From a bacterium (GTDB lineage: Bacteria > Patescibacteriota > Microgenomatia > UBA1400 > PJMF01), in assembly GCA_900299155.1 (NCBI GenBank), contig OMIS01000060.1:1-15134 (forward strand): a DNA stretch of 15,134 bases, given 5' to 3'. The notes below the pieces were generated by a model. It did no database searches, was not told the DNA's origin, and worked only from the letters and a program-made list of their open reading frames with translations. Each line of letters starts with the position of its first letter. The stretch's first letter is position 1. Positions 13,877 through 15,134 of this stretch are shown in pieces. The position numbers were made by a program, and so were the translations under genes.

Positions 13877-14778
13877 AGTACGTCTATTACTTCACTACAG
13901 CCGTAGTGGTATTGTGCGGCTATCTTCTGCAACAATGGCCAAGCGATGTCCTTGATATCGTTTTTTGTGACGTAGGTCAGGGGGATGCCATAGTATTTTC
14001 TTATCAATCCACCCAAGTACTTGTTGATGGTGGAAGAGATGAGAAAGTACTCACTTGTCTGGGCAAAAACCTACCATTCTGGGACAAAAAACTCGAGGTA
14101 GTTGTAGCCACACACCCTGATGCAGATCATATCGGGGGGCTTACCTCAGTATTTGAACAGTATTCATCAAATTTGATTATTACTAATGGTGCTGAGAAAC
14201 AAACTACCGATTTTAGTGACTTTAAATCGTCCGTCTCGAGGAAATCTCAGGCAAAAACAACTGTTCTGCAACTTCATCAAGGGGATAGTCTGTCCATTGG
14301 TCACGATATTACGGTTAGTGTCTTATCACCTCAAGAGCTACTCTCACAAAATACAGATACTCAGAACTCTAGTACCGAAACTCAGTTATGGGACAAACAG
14401 CCCAAATCTAATAGCTTAGATATAACAAGTAATAACGGATCTATCGTTCTTTTAGTGGAGTATAAAAAATACTCAATGCTCTTGACTGGTGATCTGGAGT
14501 CAGAAGGTGAACTAGCATTATTGCACCATGGATTGGTAACTGATGTAGACATCTTAAAAGTAGGCCATCACGGGTCAAAATCGAGTACTTCACAACCATT
14601 TTTACGTAAAGTACGACCCGAAGTTTCAGTTATAAGTAGTGGTAAGAACAATGCATATCATCACCCTGCTCCTGAAATAGTGCAGTTACTGTCTCAGTAT
14701 CATTCTCAAATCTATAGAACTGATGAACAAGGAACGCTCCATTTTAGAACTGATGGAGAAAAAATATGGTTATATTAA
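13873..14778 (+). CDS. ComEC-associated metallo-beta-lactamase-fold hydrolase
   Basis: The start is the ATG at 13873, overlapping the previous stop as ATGA, with AAAGGTG 5 bases upstream and GGAGGAG just before that. This gives 301 aa. The open frame extends to 13618 but would overlap the channel gene by 259 bases. After one membrane helix (about 4-20) comes the ComEC-type MBL domain: DVGQGDAI (33-40), VDGG (51-54), the metal-binding HPDADHIGG (81-89), LTGD (204-207), VGHHGSKSS (230-238) and AYHHP (261-265). All metal ligands appear intact. In fused ComEC this domain is thought to degrade the non-transported strand. Here it probably works as a separate membrane-tethered subunit co-translated with the channel. 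Confidence 0.88.
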   Translation: MKYVYYFTTAVVVLCGYLLQQWPSDVLDIVFCDVGQGDAIVFSYQSTQVLVDGGRDEKVLTCLGKNLPFWDKKLEVVVATHPDADHIGGLTSVFEQYSSNLIITNGAEKQTTDFSDFKSSVSRKSQAKTTVLQLHQGDSLSIGHDITVSVLSPQELLSQNTDTQNSSTETQLWDKQPKSNSLDITSNNGSIVLLVEYKKYSMLLTGDLESEGELALLHHGLVTDVDILKVGHHGSKSSTSQPFLRKVRPEVSVISSGKNNAYHHPAPEIVQLLSQYHSQIYRTDEQGTLHFRTDGEKIWLY

Positions 14779-14784
14779 GGTGCT

Positions 14785-14834
14785 CCCAAATTTTACGCGA
14801 AGTTAGAGTCATTATTTGGGTACGTAGTTTTTTT
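14785..14834 (+). terminator. Possible terminator after the competence genes
   Basis: CCCAAAT (14785-14791) pairs with ATTTGGG (14814-14820) across a 22-nt loop, and seven Ts follow at 14828-14834. The 7-nt gap between stem and T-run and the large loop are not typical of an intrinsic terminator. The position just after the last competence gene supports it. Confidence 0.35.
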
Positions 14835-14971
14835 ATAGCAAACTTTGATGGAAGATGCAAATACCAATTTTCATTTTGCAGTCGTTTTGTTGTTACTCAC
14901 TTAAAATTGCCCAATTAATGCATGTTATATCTGGAATAAATGTATTCAATACTGCGTTTTATCAATTATAG

Positions 14972-15134
14972 TCATAACGTCAGTGGGGCGGCCTGCTTGA
15001 GGTTGGTTCGTGTTTTATTTGATTTTAATAACTTTTTGAATGAAAAAGGATCTTGTAAGAATCCTCTATCACCAGAGGTAAACATATCAAAATATACTAT
15101 GCTACCCACTATCTTAAATGCGATGGTATTACAT
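14972..15134 (-). CDS. C-terminal end of an unrecognised gene (partial)
   Basis: A leftward frame enters from the right edge (first full codon ends at 15133) and runs 53 codons to TGA at 14974-14972. The composition looks protein-like rather than random, with YFDMFTSGDRGFLQDP followed by a basic KKLLKSNKTRTNLKQ segment. Codon usage fits the AT-rich surroundings. I do not recognise the family. It could also start internally (ATG near 15085), giving a 37-residue peptide, but no Shine-Dalgarno supports that. It converges on the competence operon with a 193-base gap. Confidence 0.45.
   Translation of the reverse strand, partial: CNTIAFKIVGSIVYFDMFTSGDRGFLQDPFSFKKLLKSNKTRTNLKQAAPLTL

Overview
The window looks like a chromosomal segment from a Gram-positive-type or Candidate Phyla Radiation (Patescibacteria) bacterium, perhaps Microgenomates-like. 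It is AT-rich (roughly 40% GC by eye), uses TGA as a stop, is gene-dense with short overlaps, and pairs a split comEA/comEC competence locus with a run of secreted beta-rich surface proteins. The lineage is an inference from gene content and remembered protein families; no search was run.

Layout. (1) 137-889 (+): a PaaX-like winged-helix regulator. (2) 890-1623: a 734-base AT-rich spacer between convergent genes, with no convincing gene but several inverted repeats. (3) 8777 down to 1624 (-): a six-gene operon for a cell-surface system. It encodes a six-helix membrane protein with a coiled-coil tail, two secreted proteins sharing a WxL-like C-terminal domain (260 and 509 aa), two proteins built like WxL-interacting/DUF916 proteins (signal peptide, beta-rich ectodomain, C-terminal membrane anchor; 315 and 355 aa), and a large membrane protein with Ig-like and carboxypeptidase-regulatory-like domains. 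(4) 8770-9119: a compact regulatory region. Two divergent extended -10 promoters sit back to back inside a dyad. Rightward comes a 14-codon leader peptide with four consecutive leucine codons, then mutually exclusive hairpins ending in an intrinsic terminator. This is a textbook-style leucine attenuator in front of leucyl-tRNA synthetase. Between the terminator and leuS lies a second, 134-nt multi-branched RNA fold that I cannot assign to a known class. (5) 9120-11569 (+): leuS, broken into two overlapping reading frames by what looks like one missing G in the editing domain. (6) 11695-14778 (+): comEA, the comEC channel gene, and a separate gene for the ComEC metallo-hydrolase domain joined by an ATGA overlap. 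(7) 14972-15134 (-): the C-terminal end of an unrecognised gene running off the right edge.

How the parts fit. The leader peptide should sense charged tRNA-Leu and so control leuS by transcription attenuation. The competence genes have their own likely -10 element directly before comEA. The leftward operon reads as one assembly: secreted WxL-like proteins held at the surface by membrane-anchored partners, with the multi-domain membrane protein as a possible scaffold. Several start codons lie only 8-9 bases after a -10 hexamer and lack a Shine-Dalgarno sequence, which suggests leaderless mRNAs.
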